Shown here piece by piece: positions 47,403 through 54,266 of a stretch of DNA of 64,000 nt (position 1 is the first letter of the stretch; every line of letters begins with the position of its first letter). The position numbers and the translations under genes are program-made. The stretch is from Thiotrichales bacterium (GTDB taxonomy: Bacteria; Pseudomonadota; Gammaproteobacteria; Beggiatoales; Beggiatoaceae): contig JADGDE010000003.1 in the NCBI GenBank assembly GCA_016745035.1, positions 218,615 to 282,614 of the forward strand. The letters are read 5' to 3'. The notes beneath the pieces were generated by a model, which ran no database searches, was not told the DNA's origin, and saw only the letters and a list, made by a program, of their open reading frames with translations.

Positions 47403-47588
47403 ATGCAACACCCAGAAGACATAAAAGCCGAATTACGCAAACAAGGGATAACGCTTTCGATGATTGCTAGCGAGTTAGAAGTTAGCGTCAGCGCCGTTAG
47501 CCGAACCTTGCACAAGCAGTCGGTCAGCGCTCGCATTGATGCTGCGATTCAAAAGCACTTAAACAAACCCTTGGAATCGCGGCTTTAG
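47403..47588 (+). CDS. Ner/Nlp-like small DNA-binding regulator
   Basis: A 61-residue protein resembling the Ner repressor of Mu-like phages: IKAELRKQGITLSMIASELE then VSVSAVSRTLHKQSVS, a helix-turn-helix of the lambda-repressor-like fold. It is divergent from the CI-like gene and probably acts as the early Cro-like switch. Its last codons and TAG stop (GAA TCG CGG CTT TAG) come from a family-2 repeat, so the original C-terminus may have been replaced. Confidence 0.8.
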   Translation: MQHPEDIKAELRKQGITLSMIASELEVSVSAVSRTLHKQSVSARIDAAIQKHLNKPLESRL

Positions 47589-47620
47589 CCGCGCTTAGGC
47601 GGGACTAAAGTCCCGATTCC
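47573..47620. repeat. REP-like repeat, family 2, sharp copy
   Basis: GGAATCG at the left pairs with CGATTCC at the right around two hairpins, CGCGGCTTTAGCCGCG and GGGACTAAAGTCCC. It overlaps the end of the Ner-like gene and lies 24 bp before the next start. Confidence 0.88.
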
Positions 47621-47644
47621 ACTCATCTCAAAAGGAGATAACAC

Positions 47645-47959
47645 ATGACCAAAGCACAGCAAACCAAAGCCGAAACCGCCAAAGCAGAAGAAATGCAAGC
47701 ACTCAAAGCGACCCAGCAACGCTTAACCCAAGAAAAAGTCTTGAGCAGTTCTTTAAACCTGTTGAAAAACATCTCAGACCATCCGGCGCACCGCCAAGTG
47801 GCGTTATTGCTCTCACATATGCACAGCGTCAACGCCTATTGCGCGGCGGCTGAATTGGATTTTGAACTCGAACAAGTCCGCAATATCGGTGCGAAGCCAA
47901 TCGACTGGCAAGACTTGGTAAAACCCGTCCAAAAAGTAGCCGAGGTGGTCAATGAGTAA
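47645..47959 (+). CDS. Hypothetical helical protein of the satellite module
   Basis: A 104-residue, Ala/Gln/Lys-rich, mostly helical cytoplasmic protein that I do not recognise. The N-terminal 30 residues could form a coiled coil (AQQTKAETAKAEEMQALKAT). AAGGAG precedes the ATG. Its stop overlaps the start of the next gene (ATGA), so it opens a translationally coupled chain. Confidence 0.72.
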   Translation: MTKAQQTKAETAKAEEMQALKATQQRLTQEKVLSSSLNLLKNISDHPAHRQVALLLSHMHSVNAYCAAAELDFELEQVRNIGAKPIDWQDLVKPVQKVAEVVNE

Positions 47960-48245
47960 ATGGCTCTATCTGGGCATGGCTGCGGGCTTTGTGCTCGCAG
48001 CGCTCAACGCAATGGCAGGGGATTATCAAGGCACTGATATGGGCACACAAACGCATTACCAAAGCGCCCACGACATCATCAAGATTTTAAAACCACTCAA
48101 TCCTACGCAGCAATTGGCAACCCTTGCCGCTGCAATGGCGGCAGTGGTCAAAAGTCAGGACATGGACTCAGGCGCAAATACGCAGGCGGTGCATATTGAC
48201 CGCCTAAATCAAATCAATTTGCGACGCTTAAGACGTGAGCAATAG
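47952..48245 (+). CDS. Hypothetical exported or membrane-anchored small protein
   Basis: A 97-residue protein. Residues 3-22 (KWLYLGMAAGFVLAALNAMAG) form a signal peptide or anchor. The rest is hydrophilic and Gln/Thr-rich with a helical AALAAAMAAVVKS-like core. Function unknown. It is coupled by overlap to the genes on both sides. Confidence 0.68.
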   Translation: MSKWLYLGMAAGFVLAALNAMAGDYQGTDMGTQTHYQSAHDIIKILKPLNPTQQLATLAAAMAAVVKSQDMDSGANTQAVHIDRLNQINLRRLRREQ

Positions 48246-48414
48246 AGAAGACTTAGTTGCGCTCGATTATGACCCTATGAGCCGAAACTTAGAGCAAACG
48301 CGCGAGATGCGCATCTATGAACAGGCGCTAGAAGAGCGCCATCAACAATGGGAGGCAGATGATGCCAACTACAGAGAATGGATTAACAGCGGTACTGGAC
48401 AAAGTCGGGTTTGA
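48235..48414 (+). CDS. Small hypothetical protein, GTG start
   Basis: A 59-residue ORF that begins with GTG inside the last codons of the upstream gene (GTGAGCAATAG) and ends inside the next gene. It encodes SNREDLVALDYDPMSRNLEQ followed by a charged helix. The stop/start overlap fits the coupling seen along this operon. The 53-nt overlap with the downstream gene lowers confidence. Confidence 0.5.
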   Translation: MSNREDLVALDYDPMSRNLEQTREMRIYEQALEERHQQWEADDANYREWINSGTGQSRV

Positions 48415-48685
48415 TGCTACGGGCATGGTCAAGTTGGATGTGAGCATCAATAACATGCAAGCGCTTTCGCATCCGCCCTTATTTGAGCGTTATGGGCAAA
48501 ACTTAAAGTTGACCAGCATCCCTGACGATGAGCAGGAAAAACCCGTGAGCATGAATGCCTTTGTTAGCGGTATCACCACCGATAAAAAAGCCACTAAGTT
48601 GGCTTTGCAGGTCTCGCAACAAGTGGGTTTGAATAAATTTACAGCCACTTTCGGTGGTGTGGGTAATTCGCTCAAATTGGGCTAA
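48362..48685 (+). CDS. Hypothetical protein of the satellite module
   Basis: A 107-residue protein of mixed alpha/beta character. VKLDVSINNMQALSHPPLFE and KFTATFGGVGNSLKLG stand out. I do not recognise it. A small single-stranded-DNA-binding or structural protein would suit the position, but nothing in the sequence proves that. GGAGG at 48351-48355 lies 6 nt before the ATG at 48362, which I prefer to 48359. Confidence 0.65.
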   Translation: MPTTENGLTAVLDKVGFDATGMVKLDVSINNMQALSHPPLFERYGQNLKLTSIPDDEQEKPVSMNAFVSGITTDKKATKLALQVSQQVGLNKFTATFGGVGNSLKLG

Positions 48686-48718
48686 CCCACCCTACATATA
48701 AATAAATCAGGAAAAATC

Positions 48719-48982
48719 ATGAAACATAACATCTTAACCGCCGCTATTTTAGCCGCTTTATCTGGGCAAGCTTGGGCTTGTGAGTCAGTCAATATTAATA
48801 CCGCAGGCGCTGGCGAACTGGCAACGGCACTCGATGGCATTGGCGAGAAAAAATCTCAAGCGATTGTTAAATATCGGGATGAAAACGGGCTATTTGCCGA
48901 TGCTCAAGCCTTGGATGATGTCTCTGGCATTGGCAAGAAAACCCTTGCCAAAAATAAAGATTGCATCGTAACCGAACAATAA
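48719..48982 (+). CDS. ComEA-like secreted helix-hairpin-helix protein
   Basis: An 87-residue protein with a signal peptide (LTAAILAALSGQAWA). A single ComEA-type double helix-hairpin-helix follows: VNINTAGAGELATALDGIGE, KKSQAIVKYRDENGLF, then DVSGIGKKTLAKN. Such proteins bind double-stranded DNA without sequence specificity in the periplasm. In a phage-like module it could help DNA entry or be recruited cargo. A GC-rich terminator hairpin follows at once. Confidence 0.82.
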   Translation: MKHNILTAAILAALSGQAWACESVNINTAGAGELATALDGIGEKKSQAIVKYRDENGLFADAQALDDVSGIGKKTLAKNKDCIVTEQ

Positions 48983-48991
48983 GGAGGAAAG

Positions 48992-49014
48992 CCCCGCCAC
49001 GGCGGGGTTTTATT
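48992..49014 (+). terminator. Terminator hairpin between an SD-like sequence and the next ATG
   Basis: CCCCGCC-AC-GGCGGGG is followed by TTTTATT. It lies between AAGGAGG (48981-48987) and the ATG at 49015, so it may end transcription or control translation of the next gene. Confidence 0.75.
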
Positions 49015-49332
49015 ATGTCTGTAACAACCTTAAGAAACACTTTTTCATATCTGGAAGCCGCGAAACTATTGGATATGAGCAATGCCAAATTGATTCAGCT
49101 ATTAAGACGGCACAAGTATATCAAGCCCGTCGGCTTGATGCCAAACCAATATTATTTAGACAAGAATTATTTTGTCACCATCAATAAAAGCATTGATATT
49201 CCCACCTATGGCAAGCTCGCCCGCACTGAGTCTTATCTGACTAAAACAGGTTTATTAGCCTTTGTCCACAAGATGAATTTCCCAGATGAAAGTACCGAGG
49301 AGAGTGATGATGGCGAATTATTCCCAAATTAG
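49015..49332 (+). CDS. Phage antirepressor-like protein
   Basis: A 105-residue protein. It opens with a helix-turn-helix-like YLEAAKLLDMSNAKLIQLLR and continues to a basic segment, YYLDKNYFVTINK. Then comes KLARTESYLTKTGLLAFVHK. This resembles the KilAC/antirepressor C-terminal fold, where a DNA-binding unit is followed by a TxKG-type hairpin. It could counter the CI-like repressor. I take the ATG at 49015 because upstream in-frame codons cross the terminator hairpin. Confidence 0.6.
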   Translation: MSVTTLRNTFSYLEAAKLLDMSNAKLIQLLRRHKYIKPVGLMPNQYYLDKNYFVTINKSIDIPTYGKLARTESYLTKTGLLAFVHKMNFPDESTEESDDGELFPN

Positions 49333-49735
49333 TTGCGCGCTGTTGCTGTGCTTGAGCACGGCAGCACAAGCCGAGTGTAAACCACCCAAACCCCAAAAGT
49401 AGTACGAGGTCACGCCCAACGTAAAAATCAGCACCGACTCAGTAAACCTGATTTGGACACTCAAAGACAACCGCACTTTGCGCAAAGAATGGATGAGCTA
49501 TATCAAGCCTGTCCTTTCTGCGGTCAGTGACTTAAAAGCCAATATGGATTTGACCGAGTTTTTACAACTGCAAGCCAGTTACGGTCTGGTTTCTGGGGCG
49601 GATATTTTCAAAGCACGGCAAGCACTGAGCACCGCCAAGCAAGAGATTATTTTGTACAAAGCCATGTACGAAGACCTCAGCCCGTGGATTGATTGTAATC
49701 TCGAACTGTTGGCAACATGGGAGGCGAAGCAATGA
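49310..49735 (+). pseudogene. Secreted-protein gene interrupted by an in-frame TAG
   Basis: From the ATG at 49310 (or 49307) the frame encodes a signal peptide (SCALLLCLSTAAQAECK). It then hits TAG at 49400-49402 after 30 codons. The same frame stays open for 110 more codons to the stop at 49733-49735, and the next gene is ATGA-coupled to that end. A single nonsense change, amber read-through or a sequencing error would explain it. The C-terminal part is helical (LQASYGLVSGADIFKARQAL) and not recognised. Confidence 0.65.
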
Positions 49736-49896
49736 GACGCAACTTAACCAAGCGCGGATGGTTTCCGCATTATTTGCCGCCTGTGGTCGATATTGCCACG
49801 CCGTCAATGGTAGCGATTGGGCTTATCTCGGCACTCTCTGGCAATATCAGCCTATTTATGGTCGCCATGATTATTCGCTGGTGGTCGCGCAAATGA
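49732..49896 (+). CDS. Small single-span membrane protein
   Basis: A 54-residue protein with a basic N-terminus (MRRNLTKRGWF). One long hydrophobic stretch (MVAIGLISALSGNISLFMVA) is followed by a basic end. ATGA overlap couples it to the interrupted gene upstream. Its size and layout resemble small phage membrane or coat-like proteins, but no family is recognised. Confidence 0.6.
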   Translation: MRRNLTKRGWFPHYLPPVVDIATPSMVAIGLISALSGNISLFMVAMIIRWWSRK

Positions 49897-49911
49897 GCAT
49901 GGAAAGGCGCT

Positions 49912-49980
49912 GATGTTTCGCAAAGGCTTCATTTTTGCGCTTGAGGCGCAAAAAAACCGCCATTGCTGCACAGCTAAATT
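49912..49980 (-). mobile_element. MITE-like element, truncated copy G
   Basis: In reverse orientation GATGTTTCGCAAAGGCTTC and AACCGCCATTGCTGCACAGC match the end and core of the 126-bp element. The other end is degraded, although ACATCA remains near 50004. Confidence 0.7.
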
Positions 49981-50008
49981 TTAACTTGACATTTTAGGTA
50001 CATCAATT

Positions 50009-50239
50009 ATGATTAGAATCATTGCAGCCCAATCTGCAATCGGGATTCGTACCCCGTCTTACAGAACCCAAAGTGTGCGCTTCGGTTCGCGCTTTTTTTG
50101 TGCCTTTCTTTATGGTGAGGCGCACAGGGCAGGTTTTTCCTGGCCGTTTCTCTGTAACGGTAGTACGAACCCTGTGCGACTCGCCACCCATCGCTTCGTA
50201 CCGATGGCTGGTGGTAATTCATCTACAGAGGAGGCACTC
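50009..50239 (+). other. Ash-like leader segment
   Basis: The frame that runs into the next gene encodes an N-terminal segment (FGSRFFCAFLYGEAHRAGFS, then CNGSTNPVRLATHRFVP). This resembles the Ash family of P4-like satellites and prophages. In such elements the Ash sequence overlaps a structured antisense RNA. It may be translated as a 155-residue fusion to the next protein, or not at all. Confidence 0.45.
50114..50190 (+). ncRNA. C4-antisense-RNA-like structured element
   Basis: A stem CGCACAGGG (50121-50129) / CCCTGTGCG (50170-50178) encloses two hairpins, CAGG-TTTTT-CCTG and CCGTT-TCTCTGT-AACGG, and the GTAGTACGAA linker. GGTG and CACC flank the whole. This three-stem layout is what I recall for the C4 antisense RNA of P1/P7-type phages. 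The stems are seen directly; the family name is from memory. Confidence 0.5.
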
Positions 50240-50476
50240 ATGCCTGAACCTATCAAAATCGGTTACTTATGTAACTTAGCCAATGACCTCAATGCCCAAT
50301 TAGAAGCTTGGAATTTGTTTCTTGACAGTGTTGAACCTGATTTAGACTCAGAAGCAGATGTACAAACTCATTATGGGGTATATTTAATGTTAAATCATAC
50401 CCGCCAAACATCCTCCAATTTATATGACGCTTTAAAGACTTTTGCAGAACAAAGCAAAGGAAAAAATAATGTTTAA
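50240..50476 (+). CDS. Hypothetical small acidic protein after the Ash-like leader
   Basis: A 78-residue helical protein (IGYLCNLANDLNAQLEAWNL, then SNLYDALKTFAEQSK). GAGGAG lies about 6 nt before the ATG at 50240, so I take this as an independent start within the longer frame. Small proteins in this position are common after Ash-like leaders in prophages; no function is known. It overlaps the next gene by 8 nt. Confidence 0.65.
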   Translation: MPEPIKIGYLCNLANDLNAQLEAWNLFLDSVEPDLDSEADVQTHYGVYLMLNHTRQTSSNLYDALKTFAEQSKGKNNV

Positions 50477-50729
50477 TCAAACTGTCCTTCAAAAATTCAT
50501 GTTATCTCCTAATTTATCTTTTGAAGCAAAAGGGCTACTGCTTAGTTTGTTTACTGAGCCACCTCAACAGTGGACATTAGCTGACATTATCGCCTTAAGT
50601 AACGATTCTGAAACAGTTACCCAACAAATTTTAGCTGAGGTATTAGCTGCCAATTTTGTTTTACAAACTGGTGAGAATTATTACCTCAGCAACAAAGCTA
50701 AAACCTTGCAACAAGCTTTAATCACCTAG
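50469..50729 (+). CDS. Small winged-helix protein
   Basis: An 86-residue protein whose sequence (LSFEAKGLLLSLFTEPPQQW, then TLADIIALSND and LAEVLAANFVL) has the winged-helix pattern of phage replication-type proteins. It resembles the N-terminus of the next, longer protein (AKAKSILQFLLSRPANWQV), so the two may be paralogues. AAGGA precedes the ATG. Confidence 0.65.
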   Translation: MFNQTVLQKFMLSPNLSFEAKGLLLSLFTEPPQQWTLADIIALSNDSETVTQQILAEVLAANFVLQTGENYYLSNKAKTLQQALIT

Positions 50730-50747
50730 TTTAAATTTACACTGTAG

Positions 50748-50831
50748 CAGCCCTGAAAGGGCGACATCTATATAGCCTAGGGCAACGCCCTAGGTTAGAC
50801 GTATTCCCCCTGATTCAGCCCTGTAAAGGCG
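50748..50831. repeat. REP-like palindromic repeat, family 1, copy 2
   Basis: It has the AGCCCTGAAAGGGCGACAT arm, a TATATAG linker, CCTAGGGCAACGCCCTAGG (50776-50794) and a diverged CAGCCCTGTAAAGGCG arm. It matches the reverse complement of the block at 7371-7489 in the same order. Confidence 0.87.
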
Positions 50832-50852
50832 TAATAATTCTCAGGAGATTTT

Positions 50853-51683
50853 ATGAAAATTATCCGTAGTCCTCATAATGAAGCACATCCATTCACTCGT
50901 ATTTCTAACAAAGTCATCGAAAATTCAGATATTTCAGCTAAAGCCAAGAGTATCTTGCAATTTTTACTAAGTAGACCAGCAAATTGGCAAGTATTTCCCA
51001 GCGGTATTGCTCATTATTTTAAAGAAGGCATTGGTTTTGTAAAAGGTGGCTTGAGAGAACTGGAACAACTGGGCTATGTGCAAAAAGTCCAAGCACCCCG
51101 ACAAAATGGGCGCTTTGGGCGGATTGAATATACCGTTATCGAAGACCCTGAACTAGATGGTGATAAAAAACCATCAACGAAAACACAGCTAACGGTAAAA
51201 TCATCAATGGATGAAACACTGGACGGTAAAACGTTAGACGGTCAATCTCCAACGGGTTTATGCCGACTAACAACAAAGAATATAACAACGAATAATATAC
51301 AAACTAATAAAATAACAACTACTACGGCAGCCGCCGTCGGTGGTGGTGGTTTGGATTTGTCCTTGTGTATTTTCCCCGAAAAACTCAAAAGCTATCGCCA
51401 AGATGTTGAACCCATCCTAAACCGTTTGGCAAGTCTGGACACGGTGCAGCAAGTGCTGGATGTCGTTGCTGCTAAACAAAACCTAGACAATCCCCCCGCT
51501 TTTCTCAATGCATTGGTAACACGAGCGCAGCAAGGCACGTTTGACCCCACCGCAGGGCTTAAAATAGCCAAAGGGCGAGCCAGACAGGCAAAGCTGAAAC
51601 AAAGAGCCAAAGCGAAACCAAAAACTAAATCGCAAGGCGGGTTTAAGGATAGGCTAAAAAATGACGGGGTAAAGCTGCCTTAA
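50853..51683 (+). CDS. Winged-helix phage replication-type protein
   Basis: A 276-residue protein. Residues 10-85 form a winged helix (NKVIENSDISAKAKSILQFL, then GIGFVKGGLRELEQLGYVQ) of the kind found at the N-terminus of phage replication-initiation and DnaD-like proteins. A Thr/Asn-rich linker lies near 130-165, and a helical domain with a very basic tail (KLKQRAKAKPKTKS) ends it. A role in starting replication of the element is inferred. The reading frame stays open past its TAA into the next ORF. Confidence 0.75.
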   Translation: MKIIRSPHNEAHPFTRISNKVIENSDISAKAKSILQFLLSRPANWQVFPSGIAHYFKEGIGFVKGGLRELEQLGYVQKVQAPRQNGRFGRIEYTVIEDPELDGDKKPSTKTQLTVKSSMDETLDGKTLDGQSPTGLCRLTTKNITTNNIQTNKITTTTAAAVGGGGLDLSLCIFPEKLKSYRQDVEPILNRLASLDTVQQVLDVVAAKQNLDNPPAFLNALVTRAQQGTFDPTAGLKIAKGRARQAKLKQRAKAKPKTKSQGGFKDRLKNDGVKLP

Positions 51684-51740
51684 TTTAGCTGCCATAGCTG
51701 TGGCACAAATCGCTGGGGTTGCTGCTTGGCAGCAGAAATG

Positions 51741-52070
51741 TTGATCGGCATTTCTTTTGTGGTCAAAGACCCGCCTAAGTTTCGTCAGTGGTTTCGCCAA
51801 GCTTTACAAGGCTTGGATTTGCGCCATGGTGTGGTACGCTTGCTAGATGCGATGGAAGTGTTGGCAGAAGAGGATTTAAATGATTTTTTGCATTTTCATG
51901 ACATTCCCTTACCGATAGCGCAACGCGATAAGGTGATTCAAACGATTTTGCAAGAAACTGGCGGCAGTTATGAACTGACGATTGCCAAGTTGCAAGATTG
52001 GTTGGATTGTGGTTTGGCGGTGGCAGCAGAAAAAACCTCAGACGAAAGCTTTGAAGTGATTGATGTATAG
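51741..52070 (+). CDS. Hypothetical protein upstream of moxR
   Basis: A 109-residue helical protein (FRQWFRQALQGLDLRHGVVR, then LNDFLHFHDIPLPIAQRDKV) that I do not recognise. It may start at TTG 51726 or ATG 51741. Upstream in the same frame, after the TAA of the winged-helix gene, lies a Cys/His-rich stretch FSCHSCGTNRWGCC. It ends 19 bp before the moxR start, so it is probably its partner. Confidence 0.6.
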   Translation: MIGISFVVKDPPKFRQWFRQALQGLDLRHGVVRLLDAMEVLAEEDLNDFLHFHDIPLPIAQRDKVIQTILQETGGSYELTIAKLQDWLDCGLAVAAEKTSDESFEVIDV

Positions 52071-52089
52071 ATGAACCTTGGAATAAATG

Positions 52090-53027
52090 ATGGAACTCAA
52101 ACCCGATATTTTAAAATACACCCCGCCTGCCAACAGTTTTAGTGATGATGCGCGGCATTTTGTCGCCGATGAGCCATTGCTGACCGCGATTCAAACCGCT
52201 GTGAGCCGCTGTTGCTAACGGGTGAACCGGGCACAGGTAAAACTCAGGCGGCCTATTATGCCGCCTATAAACTCGACTTAGAGCCAGTGATTCATTTTCA
52301 AGTCAAATCTGAAAGTACCGCACGGGATTTGTTATATCAGTTTGATATGGTGCAGTATTTTCACGATGCCCAGTTTGCCAAAACAGTGGATAACAATGCC
52401 TCAGCCTTGGATAAATACCACTATGTTGAGCCATGCCCATTGTGGCAAGCGTTTGAGCACAGCGATAAAACGGGTAAACCAGCGGTGTTGTTGATTGACG
52501 AGATTGACAAAGCACCGCGAGATTTTCCCAATGATTTGCTGCATGAATTGGACAAAATGGAATTTATGATTAGCGAATTAGCCCATGATGATTCGCGCCG
52601 TCACATCCATGCCGCACAAGCCATTCGCCCGCTGGTCTTTATTACTTCCAACAGTGAACGCCGTTTGCCTGAGCCATTTTTGCGCCGCTGCGTCTATCAT
52701 CATATTCGCTTTAATGATGCCATGGTGGAACAAGCGGTAGCAGCCCATGCGCAAAAACAGCCTGAGTTGCAGCAGTTTCAGCCTGAGCTACTGAAGCTGG
52801 CTATTCGCCGTTTTTTGGAGCTGCGTGATTTCGATGCCTTGCGCAAAAAACCCGCGACGGGTGAATTGTTGGTGTGGTTGCGCATGTTGGCATTGGCTGC
52901 TGATATGAAGGTGGAAGATTTAGACCAGCAACTGGCAACCAAAGACTTATCGACCTTGCCCTATTTAGGCGTGTTGTTGAAAGACCATCAAGATATGGAA
53001 GATCTAGGGATTGGCAGGCTGGACTGA
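52090..53027 (+). pseudogene. MoxR-family AAA+ ATPase with a frameshift
   Basis: The frame from the ATG at 52090 encodes MELKPDILKYTPPANSFSDD to AIQTAV and then stops at TAA (52216-52218). The next frame resumes with EPLLLTGEPGTGKTQ (Walker A), STARDLLYQFD, VLLIDEIDKAPRDFPNDLLH (Walker B) and VFITSNSERRLPEPFLRRCV (sensor 1). One missing nucleotide near 52203 explains the break. This MoxR type occurs with vWA, VMAP, caspase or trypco proteins in predicted conflict systems. The product is probably inactive unless the shift is an assembly error or programmed. Confidence 0.85.
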
Positions 53028-53101
53028 TGAAACCCAACTCGTCGTCGGCTGTTGTTGAGCTTGCAAAAGCCAGCATTGCTATCGTTTTAGAGCTTTGTTA
53101 A
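53027..53101 (+). pseudogene. 24-codon ORF coupled to moxR, probable gene stub
   Basis: ATGA overlap with the moxR stop begins MKPNSSSAVVELAKASIAIV, and the frame ends at 53101 inside a family-5 repeat. It looks like the truncated start of a third gene of the MoxR operon. Confidence 0.35.
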
Positions 53102-53121
53102 GCGTAGCGCCATATACCCTA
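53096..53121. repeat. REP-like repeat, family 5, copy 2
   Basis: TTAAGCGTAGCGCCATATACC matches the TATAAGCG-AGCGCCATACACC repeat found near 45259, 55632 and 56820. Confidence 0.65.
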
Positions 53122-53131
53122 AGGAGAACGT

Positions 53132-53980
53132 ATGCGTATCAAAGACAAATATATTAGCCCATTTACTGATTTTGGATTTAAACGTCTGTTTGGCTCCGAA
53201 CCTAATAAAGACATTCTCATTGATTTTTTAAATGAGCTATTAAAAAAAGACACGGGCACTATCACTGATTTAACCTACCTTTCTCCTGAGCAACTGGGTC
53301 ATGGTATCAAAAACCGAAAAGCTATTTTTGATATTTATTGTGAAAGTGAAACGGGTGAAAAGTTTATTGTTGAACTACAAAAGGCCAAACAAAATTACTT
53401 TAAAGACCGCAGTATTTATTATTCAACTTTCCCTATTCAACAACAAGCTGAAAAAGGGGATTGGAATTTTAAACTCAATGCCGTTTATACCATTGGTATT
53501 TTAGATTTTGTTTTTGACGAAGACAAAGACGATAAGGAAGTTTTTCACCATGAAGTGCAGTTAATCGATAAAAATACCAACAAGGTATTTTACGATAAAC
53601 TGACCTATGTTTACCTTGAAATGCCAAAGTTCAATAAAACAGAACAAGACTTAGAAAGCCATTTTGACAAATGGCTTTATGTCATCAAAAACCTCGAAGA
53701 CCTCAGCAAGCGCCCTGCTAAATTACAAGAAAAAGTCTTTCAAAAGCTGTTTGAACAAGCAGAAATTGCCAATTATTCAGAGTCTGAATATATCGAGTAT
53801 GAAGAGAGTTTAAAAGTTTATCGTGATTTGAAAAACTCAATTGATACGGCTTTTGATGAAGGTAAAAAAGAGGGGGAAAAAGAAACTTTGTTATTAATGG
53901 CTGAAAAAATGCGAGAACGTGGAGATTCAGTGGAGGAAATTATGGCGTTGACTGGACTGGGTTATGATGAGTTGGCGTGA
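53132..53980 (+). CDS. Rpn-family PD-(D/E)XK nuclease / putative transposase
   Basis: A 282-residue protein of the recombination-promoting nuclease family. The opening ISPFTDFGFKRLFGSEPNKD is diagnostic. The nuclease core reads IFDIYCESETGEKFIVELQK, giving the D...ExQ motif near residues 70-90. A Lys/Glu-rich helical tail ends with EKMRERGDSVEEIMALTGL. Rpn proteins cut DNA and promote RecA-independent recombination; they are often present in many copies in one genome. AAGGAG precedes the ATG. Confidence 0.92.
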   Translation: MRIKDKYISPFTDFGFKRLFGSEPNKDILIDFLNELLKKDTGTITDLTYLSPEQLGHGIKNRKAIFDIYCESETGEKFIVELQKAKQNYFKDRSIYYSTFPIQQQAEKGDWNFKLNAVYTIGILDFVFDEDKDDKEVFHHEVQLIDKNTNKVFYDKLTYVYLEMPKFNKTEQDLESHFDKWLYVIKNLEDLSKRPAKLQEKVFQKLFEQAEIANYSESEYIEYEESLKVYRDLKNSIDTAFDEGKKEGEKETLLLMAEKMRERGDSVEEIMALTGLGYDELA

Positions 53981-54109
53981 TTGTTTTTTTAAGTTTATTG
54001 GGATGAAAGACGGTATCTACGGGTTTGTTTCTCACTTAACAAACCTAAATTTTGATTACTTTCTATGTTTCAAATATCTAGAATGAGTAGATTGATAAGG
54101 TTTGCGTAG

Positions 54110-54135
54110 GGTGCGTTAGCGCAGCGTAACGCACC
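54110..54135. repeat. REP-like repeat, family 3, copy 2
   Basis: GGTGCGTTA-GCGCAGCG-TAACGCACC hairpin preceded by GCGTA, as in the repressor-gene copy. Confidence 0.88.
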
Positions 54136-54170
54136 GTTTGGATGCCAAGAGATGCTATAAAAACCTTGTT

Positions 54171-54251
54171 GACTTCGAGTGGTGTTGTTTTGATAATGGG
54201 TTTTGTGGATTCTATTGGTGCGTTACGTTTCACTAACGCACCCTACTTGCT
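54171..54251 (+). repeat. 81-bp direct repeat with a family-3 hairpin, left copy
   Basis: It matches 55852-55932 with about three mismatches. It ends in GGTGCGTTA-CGTTTCAC-TAACGCACC (54217-54242) and CCTACTTGC. The two copies flank the next gene. Confidence 0.88.
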
Positions 54252-54266
54252 TGATGGAATACTGGT

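Noticed and set aside
47645..49896. Filamentous phage (inovirus) identity for the small-gene operon
   Set aside because: Gene sizes fit loosely, but no Zot-like ATPase, no pII-type replication protein and no clear coat protein are present.
49689..49913. 74-codon ORF overlapping the small membrane protein gene
   Set aside because: The alternative frame at 49732 is ATGA-coupled to the upstream gene and encodes a clean membrane helix; this frame does not.
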